A stretch of DNA of 64,000 bases from CALBZG01 sp964486295. GTDB taxonomy: Bacteria > Bacillota > Clostridia > Peptostreptococcales > Anaerovoracaceae. The translations under genes were made by a program, and so were the position numbers. This document shows positions 16,215 through 24,938 of this stretch, piece after piece. How positions within the stretch are numbered: position 1 is the stretch's first letter; each line of letters begins with the position of its first letter. The DNA is taken from positions 1 through 64,000 of the forward strand of contig CAZAMF010000004.1 of the NCBI GenBank assembly GCA_964486295.1. Direction: 5' to 3'. Below the pieces are notes generated by a model that was not told the DNA's origin, did no database searches, and worked only from the letters and a program-made list of their open reading frames with translations.

Positions 16215-17210
16215 CTATAGTTTTATGAGCTCTTCGGCGATCTGTACGGCATTTGTCGCTGCGCCTTTGCGGATATTGTCCGCAACTACCCAAAGATTCA
16301 AACCGTTTTCCAGAGAAAAATCTCTTCTGATCCTTCCTACATAAACCTGATCTGTACCGGCTGCTTCTCTGGCAAGCGGATATATGTTTGCGCCCGGATC
16401 ATCCTTCAATATGATTCCAGGGGATTCTGAAAGCAACTTTTTGATATCTTCGATTTCAAATGGTTTTTCCAGCTCGACATTGATCGCTTCGCTATGGCAG
16501 CTGAACACAGGAACACGAACCGTGGTTGCCGTTATCCTGATGGTGTCGTCACCAAGGATCTTATGGGTTTCGTTCACCATTTTCATTTCTTCTTTTGTAT
16601 ACCCGTTATCCAGGAAAACATCAATATGAGGCAGGCAGTTGTTGGCAATCGGGTGGGCATAAGCCAACGTTTTCTGGCTACCGGCCAGGCCGTTTTCCAG
16701 GTCTTTGATTCCTTTCAGGCCAGATCCCGATACCGCCTGATACGTTGAATATACGATTCTTTTTATTCCGTATTTTTTATGTAGCGGATTCAATGCAACC
16801 ACTGCCTGTATTGTTGAACAATTCGGATTGGCGATGATTCCTTTATGCAGTTTAATATCTTCCGGATTGACTTCAGGAACTACCAGCGGAACGTTTTTGT
16901 CCATTCTCCAGGCACTGCTGTTGTCGACTACGATGCAGCCGTGAGCAGCAGCGATGGGCGCGAACTTTTCTGATATGCTTCCTCCGGCTGAAAAAAGGGC
17001 GATATCGATGGGTTTGTCAAAGCTGTGTTCATTTAATTCTTCTACTACATAATCTTTACCTTTGAAGGTTATTGTGGTGCCGGCAGATTTCGCAGACGCC
17101 ATCATATAACAGTTTTCAAAAGGAAAATTTCTTTCCTCAAGAACCTTAAGGAAGGTACTGCCAACTAAACCGGTGGCGCCTACGATTGCGATATTTGGTT
17201 TTTTGTTCAT
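16215..17210 (-). CDS. asd: Aspartate-semialdehyde dehydrogenase
   Basis: This 331-residue NADPH-dependent enzyme reduces aspartyl phosphate to aspartate semialdehyde, the branch point to lysine/diaminopimelate, threonine and methionine. It has the Rossmann motif IVGATGLVGSTFL at the N-terminus, the active-site cysteine in NPNCSTIQ (about residue 125), and the substrate-binding SGSGLKG loop. The frame is open 34 codons further upstream, but AGGAGG at 17221-17226 selects the ATG at 17210, giving MNKKPNIAIVG. It stands alone on the minus strand between paaK-ACT and ftsK, with TATAAT-like promoter sequence near 17246-17251. No dapA neighbour is present. Confidence 0.96.
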   Translation of the reverse strand: MNKKPNIAIVGATGLVGSTFLKVLEERNFPFENCYMMASAKSAGTTITFKGKDYVVEELNEHSFDKPIDIALFSAGGSISEKFAPIAAAHGCIVVDNSSAWRMDKNVPLVVPEVNPEDIKLHKGIIANPNCSTIQAVVALNPLHKKYGIKRIVYSTYQAVSGSGLKGIKDLENGLAGSQKTLAYAHPIANNCLPHIDVFLDNGYTKEEMKMVNETHKILGDDTIRITATTVRVPVFSCHSEAINVELEKPFEIEDIKKLLSESPGIILKDDPGANIYPLAREAAGTDQVYVGRIRRDFSLENGLNLWVVADNIRKGAATNAVQIAEELIKL

Positions 17211-17314
17211 TTTTGCGAACCCTCCTTTAAAATAATTAACTTCCATTATACACGCTTTCGACCCAGATAAAAGCAGAATATCAACAAATATTGATATTTT
17301 TTTGAGGTACATTA

Positions 17315-17323
17315 TGTTATAAT
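17315..17323 (+). promoter_or_regulatory. Extended -10 promoter for ftsK
   Basis: TGTTATAAT is an extended -10 element 51 bp before the ftsK ATG. No good -35 lies at the right distance; TTGATA at 17291 is 21 bp away. Confidence 0.5.
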
Positions 17324-17373
17324 TTTAATGCATATTTTGATTTTCAGCGCAGAAAGGGGTTTGTTGTGACAAT

Positions 17374-19902
17374 ATGGCCAAGTCAACACGAGGCCCGGGA
17401 AGACCACCCGGTTCAAAAAACAAAAATATTTCGAAATCGGTAAAACACGATGAACCTCTACAAATTATAAGGGCCGAATCCAGAATACGGGATGAAATCT
17501 GGGCGATCATTATTATGGCAGTCGGTACTTTCCTGATCGTTGCGCTGCAGACAAGCGCATCGGGTGAGTTCGGACGTATTATGTCAGATTTTCTGAAAGG
17601 TTTTTTTGGTATCGTAGCGTTGGGTTTGCCGTATTATCTTATATTGTACGGTATTTTGCTGTTTGCAAAGAAAACCGTTCACATAACGGGCAGGTCGATC
17701 CTGTTATTATTTATCGTTTTTCTGATGGCTTGCGTCATCAACTCGGCCAGGTTTATCGATGCATCCTCATTGAGCGTCTGGCCAATTGATTTCAAAACTT
17801 TTTTTGACGGTGGCGTCGCTCTGGACAATGCAGGTTTTATGGGGATGCTTCTGGGTGGTATATTAATCAAAGCCTTTGGTGTTTATGGGCTTTGGATCTT
17901 TGCAATCGTCGTAATTCTGATTTGCCTGCTTCTTGTTGTCAATACACCGGTATCGCAATTCTTGGAGGCTTTGAAAGAGCGAAAAGAAAGAAAAAATATG
18001 GATTATTCGAATTATGAGCCTGCTCGGGAATCTGAAATTCATCCATATGATACAGGAACCAATTATGCTGCTAACACGAATTTGGAAGTCGCTCCCACCA
18101 AAAGAGAGCTGAAGGCCATGACGAAAGCTGCCACAACGGCGCTGGAATCCTCTATCATTAAAGCGGACGATCCCAAGCTGGTGATTCAAACAGGGGCTAA
18201 AACAGAAAATGATTATATTCCCGGCAGTATGACCGAAGGCCAGATGAGGATCATCCGTATGGTGAGCGATGATGGCTTGTTCAAGGAATCTTCCGATCGG
18301 AAGCCCGGGACGGGTCTTGATGGAACATCGCGTCTCTCTGGAGGCCTCGGCCTGGAAGAGGAAAAAGAGACCGTTTTACCGGCTGAAACCATTGCAGTAA
18401 AGAATGCTTTCCCAATGGAAGAAGCAAAAAATATTCATTTGGCAAAATACGAATTCCCGCCGATCGATCTTCTCAGTGAAGAAAAGGCAAAAGATACAAC
18501 AGGTGACAGCACCAACCTGAGGGCTAAGGCACAGAAACTCGAAAACACGCTCCGAAATTTTAACGTGGGAGCAAGAGTGGTGCAGGTTACCCAGGGTCCT
18601 ACAGTCACTAGGTACGAAATACAGCCGGATACAGGCGTCAAAGTGAACAGCATCACTCGTCTGGCAGACGATATCGCTCTGAACCTGGAAGCAAAAAGCA
18701 TCCGTATTGAAGCCCCGATACCTGGAAAAGCTGCCGTCGGAATCGAGGTGGAAAACGAAAGAGTGAATCTTGTTTCAATCAGAGAGCTTATTTCTTCCAA
18801 GGAATTCAGAAACTCAAAATCAAAGATCGCTTTTGCCGTCGGAAAAGACATTTCCGGAACCGCAATCGTTGCCGACCTTAAGGAAATGCCTCATTTGCTG
18901 ATCGCAGGCGCCACCGGAAGCGGCAAGAGTGTTTGCATCAACACCATTATTGTCAGTCTTTTATATAGGGCAAAGCCGGATGAAGTAAAGCTGGTATTGA
19001 TTGATCCTAAGGTTGTGGAGCTAGGAAATTATAACGGAATTCCTCATCTGTTGGTTCCTGTCGTCACCGAACCGGCTAAAGCGGCGGCGGCATTAAATTG
19101 GGCCGTTGCCGAAATGACAGATCGTTATAAGCGTTTTGCTGAAGTTTCCGTTCGCAATCTGGAACATTACAATGAACTGATGAAAAAAAGGAAAGAGCCG
19201 CAGAACGTTCTCCCGCAGATCGTGATCATCATCGACGAGCTTGCGGATCTGATGATGGTTGCACCGAGCCAGGTAGAAGAATCCATCTGCCGGCTGGCAC
19301 AAATGGCCAGAGCGGCCGGGATGCATCTGATCGTTGCAACACAAAGACCATCGGTTGATATCATCACAGGAGTCATCAAAGCAAATATTCCTTCCAGGAT
19401 CGCTTTTGCGGTATCCAGCCAGTTTGATTCCAGAACCATTCTGGATATGGGAGGGGCCGAAAAACTTGTGGGTAAAGGCGATATGCTTTTCAGCCCACAG
19501 AATGTGAACAAGCCGATCAGAGTCCAGGGTTCGTTTATTTCCGACGGAGAAGTCAACAGTGTGATCGAGTTCGTCAAAGCGCAGCTGCCTGAAAATGAAT
19601 ATTCCGCCGATGTGATCGGCACCATAGAAAAAGGCCACAGCGGTGAAACGAGAGACGATGGGGATGAACTGCTGGAGGAAGCCATCGAAACCGTGGTCCA
19701 TTCCGGGCAAGCTTCAGTTTCCATGCTTCAGAGGCGTTTCAGGATCGGATACAATCGTGCGGCCAGAATCATCGATATGATGGAAGCGCGGAAAATTATC
19801 GGGCCGGCTGACGGATCAAGGCCAAGGCAGGTCCTGATCTCCGAAGTCGATCTATATGCAATGAAAAATGAGGCCGGCGATGTGTCCGGTGGTCTATCCT
19901 AA
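17374..19902 (+). CDS. ftsK: DNA translocase FtsK/SpoIIIE
   Basis: This 842-residue membrane-anchored DNA pump clears chromosome ends from the division septum. The N-terminus has four hydrophobic segments (about 45-195). A variable linker follows (200-370). The RecA-like motor has Walker A GATGSGKS (about 512-519) and Walker B VIIIDELADL. The C-terminal winged-helix gamma domain (about 780-842; SVSMLQRRFRIGYNRAARI) reads the KOPS/SRS polarity sequence. The start is ATG 17374 with AAAGGGG about 15 nt upstream. Residues 6-16 (RGPGRPPGSKN) form an AT-hook-like motif that is unusual for this family. The ftsK-rimO-pgsA-cinA-recA order is typical of Clostridia. Confidence 0.96.
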   Translation: MAKSTRGPGRPPGSKNKNISKSVKHDEPLQIIRAESRIRDEIWAIIIMAVGTFLIVALQTSASGEFGRIMSDFLKGFFGIVALGLPYYLILYGILLFAKKTVHITGRSILLLFIVFLMACVINSARFIDASSLSVWPIDFKTFFDGGVALDNAGFMGMLLGGILIKAFGVYGLWIFAIVVILICLLLVVNTPVSQFLEALKERKERKNMDYSNYEPARESEIHPYDTGTNYAANTNLEVAPTKRELKAMTKAATTALESSIIKADDPKLVIQTGAKTENDYIPGSMTEGQMRIIRMVSDDGLFKESSDRKPGTGLDGTSRLSGGLGLEEEKETVLPAETIAVKNAFPMEEAKNIHLAKYEFPPIDLLSEEKAKDTTGDSTNLRAKAQKLENTLRNFNVGARVVQVTQGPTVTRYEIQPDTGVKVNSITRLADDIALNLEAKSIRIEAPIPGKAAVGIEVENERVNLVSIRELISSKEFRNSKSKIAFAVGKDISGTAIVADLKEMPHLLIAGATGSGKSVCINTIIVSLLYRAKPDEVKLVLIDPKVVELGNYNGIPHLLVPVVTEPAKAAAALNWAVAEMTDRYKRFAEVSVRNLEHYNELMKKRKEPQNVLPQIVIIIDELADLMMVAPSQVEESICRLAQMARAAGMHLIVATQRPSVDIITGVIKANIPSRIAFAVSSQFDSRTILDMGGAEKLVGKGDMLFSPQNVNKPIRVQGSFISDGEVNSVIEFVKAQLPENEYSADVIGTIEKGHSGETRDDGDELLEEAIETVVHSGQASVSMLQRRFRIGYNRAARIIDMMEARKIIGPADGSRPRQVLISEVDLYAMKNEAGDVSGGLS

Positions 19903-19916
19903 AGGAACAATTAATA

Positions 19917-21242
19917 ATGAAAATTTATTTTGATACATTGGGCTGCCCTAAAAATTTCAACGACAGCGAGCATGCTGCCGGGATTCTGGAAGCGGCCGGA
20001 AACACGATTACAGAAGATATTGGCCAGGCCGATGCTGTGGTAATCAATACCTGCGGATTTATTAACGACGCAAAGCGTGAATCCATCGGCAGGATTTTTG
20101 AGTTGTCTGAATCCAAGAATCCTGATGCGATTCTTGTTGTTACAGGATGTCTTTCAATGCGTTACGGAGCGGATCTTTACAGTGAAATGCCTGAAGTGGA
20201 TATATTTCTTGGCGTCAATGATTACGAATCGCTGCCCGGGCTGCTGGAGACATTCACGAAAGGATCCCGGAAAAAGATTTTCAGCCCCTGCCCAGAAATC
20301 TTTCCGGAATACAGCGCAAGAAAGCTTGGCGAAAATCCGTACAGCGCCACGTTGCGATTGTCGGAAGGCTGCGATAACCGTTGTGCATATTGCGTGATCC
20401 CGCAGATTCGCGGACCCTATAGAAGCAGAAAATTCGAATCAATCATCGAGGAAGCAGTGGATCTTGCATCAAAAGGCTGCAAGGAATTGATTCTGATTGC
20501 CCAGGATGTTACGAACTACGGGTCCGATTTGTACGGAAGATACAGACTGCCTGATCTGCTGAAAGAATTATGCCAAGTGCCAAATATCAGATGGATCCGG
20601 TTAATGTATTGCTACGAGGATAAAATTACGGACGATCTGATCGAAGTAATCGCGGCAGAAGAAAAAATATGCCATTACATCGATATGCCGGTACAGCACC
20701 TTTCTGATCCGGTACTGAAGGCAATGAACCGGAGATCCACACAAAATTCTATTTTGAATACAATCAGCAGACTCAGAAAAAGGATCCCCGATATACATCT
20801 CAGAACCACGCTGATCACAGGATTTCCGGGTGAAACTGAAGAAGATTTCGAAGAGTTGTTAAAAGTGGCTGAAAACATTAAATTCGAACGTCTGGGGGTA
20901 TTTGCGTATTCTGCCGAGGAAGGCACGCCGGCCGGCGAGATGAATAATCAGATCTCAGATGAAGTGAAAGAGGAGAGACTCGAAGCGGTAATGCGCCAGC
21001 AGCTAGAGATATCTCTACAATGCAACAGAAAAAAAATAGGAAGTACCCTCGACGTATTAGTTGAAGGAATGGATGCGGACGGATCCTACTACGGAAGAAG
21101 CCAATACGATGCCCCTGAGATCGATAACAGCGTCCTGTTTTCTTCCGGAAATCCACTGAATCCAGGGGATTTCGTAAAGATCAGGATCCTAGACGCTTTT
21201 GATTATGATCTGGCAGGCATTGCTTTGGAACAAAATATATGA
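19917..21242 (+). CDS. rimO: Ribosomal protein S12 methylthiotransferase
   Basis: This 441-residue radical SAM enzyme adds a methylthio group to an aspartate of ribosomal protein S12. The N-terminal UPF0004 domain carries Cys at about 10, 46 and 79 for one 4Fe-4S cluster. The radical SAM core has CDNRCAYC (Cys-152, -156 and -159) for the second, and a C-terminal TRAM domain (about 375-441) binds the substrate. The opening MKIYFDTLGCPKN(F)NDSE is the RimO rather than MiaB signature. It is 14 bp after ftsK and 16 bp before the pgsA start. Confidence 0.96.
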   Translation: MKIYFDTLGCPKNFNDSEHAAGILEAAGNTITEDIGQADAVVINTCGFINDAKRESIGRIFELSESKNPDAILVVTGCLSMRYGADLYSEMPEVDIFLGVNDYESLPGLLETFTKGSRKKIFSPCPEIFPEYSARKLGENPYSATLRLSEGCDNRCAYCVIPQIRGPYRSRKFESIIEEAVDLASKGCKELILIAQDVTNYGSDLYGRYRLPDLLKELCQVPNIRWIRLMYCYEDKITDDLIEVIAAEEKICHYIDMPVQHLSDPVLKAMNRRSTQNSILNTISRLRKRIPDIHLRTTLITGFPGETEEDFEELLKVAENIKFERLGVFAYSAEEGTPAGEMNNQISDEVKEERLEAVMRQQLEISLQCNRKKIGSTLDVLVEGMDADGSYYGRSQYDAPEIDNSVLFSSGNPLNPGDFVKIRILDAFDYDLAGIALEQNI

Positions 21243-21258
21243 AACCGGAGGCTTCAAA

Positions 21259-21786
21259 ATGAATTTACCTAATAAATTAACAGTGGCCAGAATCATCGCA
21301 GTACCATTTTTTATAGTTCTGTATATGGCAGGCTATAATCTGGCTGCTTTCATTCTATTTATAGCTGCATCTTTTACGGATATGCTGGATGGGCAAATCG
21401 CAAGAAAGCATAATCTGGTTACCAATTTCGGGAAAATCATGGATCCGTTGGCGGATAAGATTCTGGTTTATTCGGCATTCTCCTGCATGGTTGAGAACGG
21501 ACTTGTACCTGCATGGATGCTGATCATTATACTCGCCCGCGAATTTATCATCGCAGGCATGAGAACTGTCGCTGCATCGGAGGGCATTGTGATTGCTGCC
21601 GGCACCAGCGGTAAAATCAAAACCGTACTTCAGATGGTTGCTGTACCGCTTCTCCTTTTGATCGGTGTATGGAACCATGGGGTGATTTATTACGCGGCGA
21701 TGATTTTTCTTTGGGCCTCTTTGATCATGACCGTGGTTTCAGGTGTTGAATACGTGATAAAGAACAAGGATGTATTCAGGCAATAG
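21259..21786 (+). CDS. pgsA: CDP-diacylglycerol-glycerol-3-phosphate phosphatidyltransferase
   Basis: This 175-residue integral membrane enzyme makes phosphatidylglycerol phosphate, the first committed step to phosphatidylglycerol and cardiolipin. It has about five hydrophobic helices. The CDP-alcohol phosphotransferase signature is complete: DMLDGQIAR, then G and two catalytic aspartates in NFGKIMDPLADK (about residues 37-64). The frame is open 20 codons further upstream inside rimO, but CCGGAGG before ATG 21259 (MNLPNKLTVAR) marks the start. Confidence 0.95.
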   Translation: MNLPNKLTVARIIAVPFFIVLYMAGYNLAAFILFIAASFTDMLDGQIARKHNLVTNFGKIMDPLADKILVYSAFSCMVENGLVPAWMLIIILAREFIIAGMRTVAASEGIVIAAGTSGKIKTVLQMVAVPLLLLIGVWNHGVIYYAAMIFLWASLIMTVVSGVEYVIKNKDVFRQ

Positions 21787-21806
21787 TCACTGGAAAGAAG
21801 GTAATC

Positions 21807-23045
21807 ATGAAAGCAGCCATTTTAACCGTCGGAACGGAGCTTCTTTTTGGACAGGTCGTCAATACCAATGCCGCCTACCTGTCATCCCAATTGAATCTAT
21901 TAGGCATCGATGTGATGTTCCATTATACCGTAGGGGATAATCCCGACCGTCTGCGGGAGACTCTTCAGCGCGCGCTCCACGATGTCGATCTGATCATTAC
22001 AACAGGAGGTCTGGGGCCTACGCAGGATGACCTGACAAAGGAAGTGGTCAGTGAAGTACTGGAAGACCGTTTGGAGCTGCATCAGGAATCCATGGACTCA
22101 CTGAACGAAATTTTCGAAAAAAGAGGGATACCAATGACCTCTAATAATATCAAGCAAGCCTGGTTACCTTCCCGTGCCACTGTTTTCCGGAATATCCAGG
22201 GCACTGCTCCCGGGTTTGCACTTTCCAGGGATGAGCAAACCATCGTTTGCCTTCCGGGTCCTCCAAGGGAAATGAAATCCATATTTTCTGAAGGAGTCAA
22301 GCCGTACTTACTGAATATGACCGAAGACATCATTTATTACAAAATGATCCGGACCTTCGGAATCGGCGAAGCCAGGCTGGAAACCGAATTGCTCCCTTTG
22401 ATCGACGGGCAGTCGGACCCTACCATTGCTACCTATGCGAAAGAAGGGGAATCCTGTGTCAGGGTTGCGTCCAAGAGAAAAAACAGACAGGAGGCGGAAG
22501 CCGCTGTCAATGAGATGATCGATAAGATCAGGCAATATGTCGGCAAATTTATATACAGCACAGATGATGAGGAATATGCAGAAGTCGTAAGCCGAAAACT
22601 CCTGTCAGAAAATATAACGATTTCATGCGCCGAATCCTGTACCGGGGGTATGTTCGCCGTCGCACTGACGGATATATCGGGCATCTCCGAAGTTTTTGAC
22701 AGAGGCCTGGTAACCTACAGCAACAAGGCAAAAATAGAAGAATTGGGCGTATCGGCGGATACACTTGAAAAATTCGGAGCGGTAAGCAGAGAAACTGCTT
22801 TAGAAATGGCCAGAGGAGTGAAGCGGGTTTCAGGTACAAGAATGTCTGTATCATCCACAGGGATTGCCGGACCGGGCGGCGGTACTCCGGAAAAACCGGT
22901 GGGGCTTGTATTTATAGCTGCAGTCTTTGATGATCAGGAAATCGTAAAAGAGCTCAGATTACGCTATATAAGCCGAAAGTGGAACAGAACTTATACTGTT
23001 CTGGCTATGATGGACATGATCAATAAATTAATAGACAATGATTGA
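21807..23045 (+). CDS. cinA: CinA-family protein (NMN deamidase/ADP-ribose pyrophosphatase type)
   Basis: This 412-residue two-domain protein has an N-terminal MoCF/COG1058 domain (residues 1-170; ILTVGTELLFGQVVNTNAAYLS, ITTGGLGPTQDD), which acts on ADP-ribose-type nucleotides in characterised members. The C-terminal CinA domain (about 250-410; SCAESCTGG, SSTGIAGPGG) is the PncC-type NMN deamidase that recycles NAD breakdown products. It is immediately upstream of recA, as in Bacillus and Streptococcus, where the pair is competence-linked. Here recA has its own SOS promoter, so the genes can be separately regulated. Confidence 0.95.
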   Translation: MKAAILTVGTELLFGQVVNTNAAYLSSQLNLLGIDVMFHYTVGDNPDRLRETLQRALHDVDLIITTGGLGPTQDDLTKEVVSEVLEDRLELHQESMDSLNEIFEKRGIPMTSNNIKQAWLPSRATVFRNIQGTAPGFALSRDEQTIVCLPGPPREMKSIFSEGVKPYLLNMTEDIIYYKMIRTFGIGEARLETELLPLIDGQSDPTIATYAKEGESCVRVASKRKNRQEAEAAVNEMIDKIRQYVGKFIYSTDDEEYAEVVSRKLLSENITISCAESCTGGMFAVALTDISGISEVFDRGLVTYSNKAKIEELGVSADTLEKFGAVSRETALEMARGVKRVSGTRMSVSSTGIAGPGGGTPEKPVGLVFIAAVFDDQEIVKELRLRYISRKWNRTYTVLAMMDMINKLIDND

Positions 23046-23100
23046 CATATTATACCATATTGTATAAGATAGACTAATCAAACGTATTAGAAATAAAACC

Positions 23101-23129
23101 TTGACCTTTAGAGCATTTCAAGTTATTAT
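23101..23129 (+). promoter_or_regulatory. Sigma-A promoter for recA
   Basis: TTGACC (23101-23106) and TATTAT (23124-23129) are separated by 17 bp. The predicted start, near 23136, sits directly in front of a LexA box. Confidence 0.8.
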
Positions 23130-23136
23130 TGAAAAA

Positions 23137-23148
23137 GAACAAATGTTC
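23137..23148. promoter_or_regulatory. LexA (SOS) operator of recA
   Basis: GAACAAATGTTC matches the Gram-positive SOS box core GAAC-N4-GTTC exactly. It lies at the predicted transcription start, so bound LexA would block initiation. Confidence 0.88.
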
Positions 23149-23171
23149 GTTTCAGAAAGCGAGGTATTCAA

Positions 23172-24278
23172 TTGGCAATTAATAAAACAGACAAGGAAAA
23201 AGCCCTCGAGGCAGCATTTTTACAGATACAGAAGCAGTTCGGCCAAGGTTCTGTCATGATCCTTGGTGAAGGAGCTAAATTAAATGTCGAAGCGATCCCG
23301 ACCGGTTCGATCAGTGTTGATCTAGCCACTGGAATAGGCGGAGTGCCAAAAGGTAGAATAACAGAAATATACGGTCCCGAATCTTCAGGAAAAACCACAC
23401 TGACTCTGCATATGATTGCAGAAGCGCAAAAGGCAGGAGGAAAAGCCGCTTTTATCGACGCGGAGCATGCCCTTGATCCGGAATACGCGAAAAATCTCGG
23501 TGTCAATATCGATGAGCTGATCGTGTCACAGCCTGATACGGGTGAGGAAGGACTTGAAATATGCGAAATGCTGGTGCGCAGCGGAGCTCTTGATATTGTC
23601 GTTATCGATTCGGTGGCGGCGCTGGTTCCCAAGGCTGAAATTCAAGGCGATATGGGAGACAGCCATGTTGGCCTGCAGGCCAGACTGATGTCGCAGGCTC
23701 TTAGAAAACTTGCCGGAGCTATCAGCAAATCCAACACTGCTGTGATTTTTATTAACCAGTTGAGAGAAAAAGTCGGTGTCATGTTTGGTAATCCGGAAGT
23801 GACCTCAGGGGGAAGAGCATTGAAATTTTACTCTTCTATGCGTATTGATGTCAGAAAAGTGGAAAGCATCAAACAGGGCGATGCAATTGTAGGCAACAGG
23901 ACCAGAGTGAAAATAGTCAAAAATAAAGTGGCTGCACCGTTCAAAATCGCCGAATTTGATATCATGTATGGAACTGGGATATCCCGCGAGGGAGATGTTC
24001 TTGACTGTGCAGTAGAAAAGAAGATCATAGAGAAATCAGGTTCCTGGTACAGTTTCGAGGGCAACCGAATCGGGCAAGGCAGAGAAAATGTTAAAGCATA
24101 TCTGGCAGAAAACAAAGAAGTGCTGGAAAAAGTCGCATCTCTCTTGATTTCTGAAACAAAAAGAGGTGATTCTGCAGAAGTAAAATCTACCGGCGCCAAA
24201 AAAGACTTATCTGATGTTTCGGTTGATGCGCTGATCGATGAATTACTAGTGGACGAAGACGGAGTTATTCAGGAATAA
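23172..24278 (+). CDS. recA: Recombinase RecA
   Basis: This 368-residue strand-exchange protein also acts as the LexA co-protease in the SOS response. It has Walker A GPESSGKTT (about 69-77), the ATP-cap/Walker B VVIDSVAALVPKAE, loop L1 GDSHVGLQARLMSQ, loop L2 INQLREKVGVMFGNPEVTSGG and an acidic C-terminal tail. The start is TTG 23172 after GCGAGG, giving MAINKTDKEKALEAAF. Control is by the promoter and LexA box directly upstream. No recX follows; the next gene is rplU. Confidence 0.98.
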   Translation: MAINKTDKEKALEAAFLQIQKQFGQGSVMILGEGAKLNVEAIPTGSISVDLATGIGGVPKGRITEIYGPESSGKTTLTLHMIAEAQKAGGKAAFIDAEHALDPEYAKNLGVNIDELIVSQPDTGEEGLEICEMLVRSGALDIVVIDSVAALVPKAEIQGDMGDSHVGLQARLMSQALRKLAGAISKSNTAVIFINQLREKVGVMFGNPEVTSGGRALKFYSSMRIDVRKVESIKQGDAIVGNRTRVKIVKNKVAAPFKIAEFDIMYGTGISREGDVLDCAVEKKIIEKSGSWYSFEGNRIGQGRENVKAYLAENKEVLEKVASLLISETKRGDSAEVKSTGAKKDLSDVSVDALIDELLVDEDGVIQE

Positions 24279-24314
24279 TTTTTAAGATTGTCATCAACAT
24301 CGCCTCCAAAATTA

Positions 24315-24343
24315 TTGACACAGATTGACCCTTGTGATATCAT
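24315..24343 (+). promoter_or_regulatory. Sigma-A promoter for rplU-rpmA
   Basis: TTGACA (24315-24320) and TATCAT (24338-24343) are separated by 17 bp, giving a leader of about 80 nt before rplU. Confidence 0.82.
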
Positions 24344-24349
24344 ATTTGA

Positions 24350-24429
24350 TTGTAAGCCGCTCAGAATGGGTATTTGGAAAGCGTAAAGCTACCCAGGATG
24401 GCGAGACTGGGTTGAGGAGGAATAATAAA
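24350..24429 (+). promoter_or_regulatory. Putative L21 leader RNA with competing hairpins
   Basis: Three complementary segments occur in this leader: TGGGTA (24367-24372), TACCCAG (24390-24396) and CTGGGT (24407-24412). The middle one can pair with either neighbour but not both. The second hairpin ends 3 nt before the GAGGAGG ribosome binding site (24414-24420), so the choice could alter SD access. Leaders of rplU operons in Firmicutes are known autoregulatory elements; this one is assigned by position and pairing, not by a covariance search. Confidence 0.5.
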
Positions 24430-24903
24430 ATGTATGCAGTAATCGAAACCGGCGGTAAACAGTATCGGGTGACACAGGGTGATGTGATATGTGTTGAAAA
24501 AATCCGTGCTGAAGTTGGCGAAAAAATTGAATTTGATAAGGTTTTGATCCTCGGTGACGGCGATCAGATCGAAGTAGGTAAGCCTTACTTGAATTCTGTT
24601 GTAACAGGAAATGTTGTTGAAAACGGTAAGGGTGATAAAGTAATCATCTACAAGTACAAATCCAAGAAAGACTACAGAAAGAAGCAGGGGCACAGACAAC
24701 CATTTACAAAGGTTGAAATCACTGGGCTCGGCGGAGCAGCTACAGTTAAAGCAGAAGCTGCTGCTGAAGAAAGCGGATTGCCAAATTTTAAAAACATGAA
24801 GAAAGCAGAAATTATCGAATTTGCAAAAGCAAATAACATCGAAATCGATGAAAAAGCAACCATTGCAGTTCTGATTGAAACAATTTCTGCAGCCATCAGA
24901 TAA
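24430..24903 (+). CDS. rplU: Ribosomal protein L21 with C-terminal extension
   Basis: This 157-residue protein has a complete L21 core (residues 1-103: MYAVIETGGKQYRV, then the C-terminal YKSKKDYRKKQGHRQPFTKVEIT). An Ala/Glu-rich linker and an extra helical module follow at about 118-157 (NMKKAEIIEFAKANNIEID). Ordinary L21 ends near residue 103. The extension has the helix-extended loop-helix pattern of HeH/LEM, SAP or Rho-N type nucleic-acid-binding modules. The upstream frame reaches 24325, but GAGGAGG selects ATG 24430. It is followed by rpmA after 35 bp, without the ysxB/prp gene that usually lies between. Confidence 0.95.
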   Translation: MYAVIETGGKQYRVTQGDVICVEKIRAEVGEKIEFDKVLILGDGDQIEVGKPYLNSVVTGNVVENGKGDKVIIYKYKSKKDYRKKQGHRQPFTKVEITGLGGAATVKAEAAAEESGLPNFKNMKKAEIIEFAKANNIEIDEKATIAVLIETISAAIR

Positions 24904-24938
24904 TATCATACATGGCATAGTAAAGGAGGTGTTGATCC

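Noticed and set aside
23042..23070. Second recA promoter (TTGACA-17-TAAGAT)
   Set aside because: The -10 is weak and the -35 overlaps the cinA stop; not strong enough for a separate feature.
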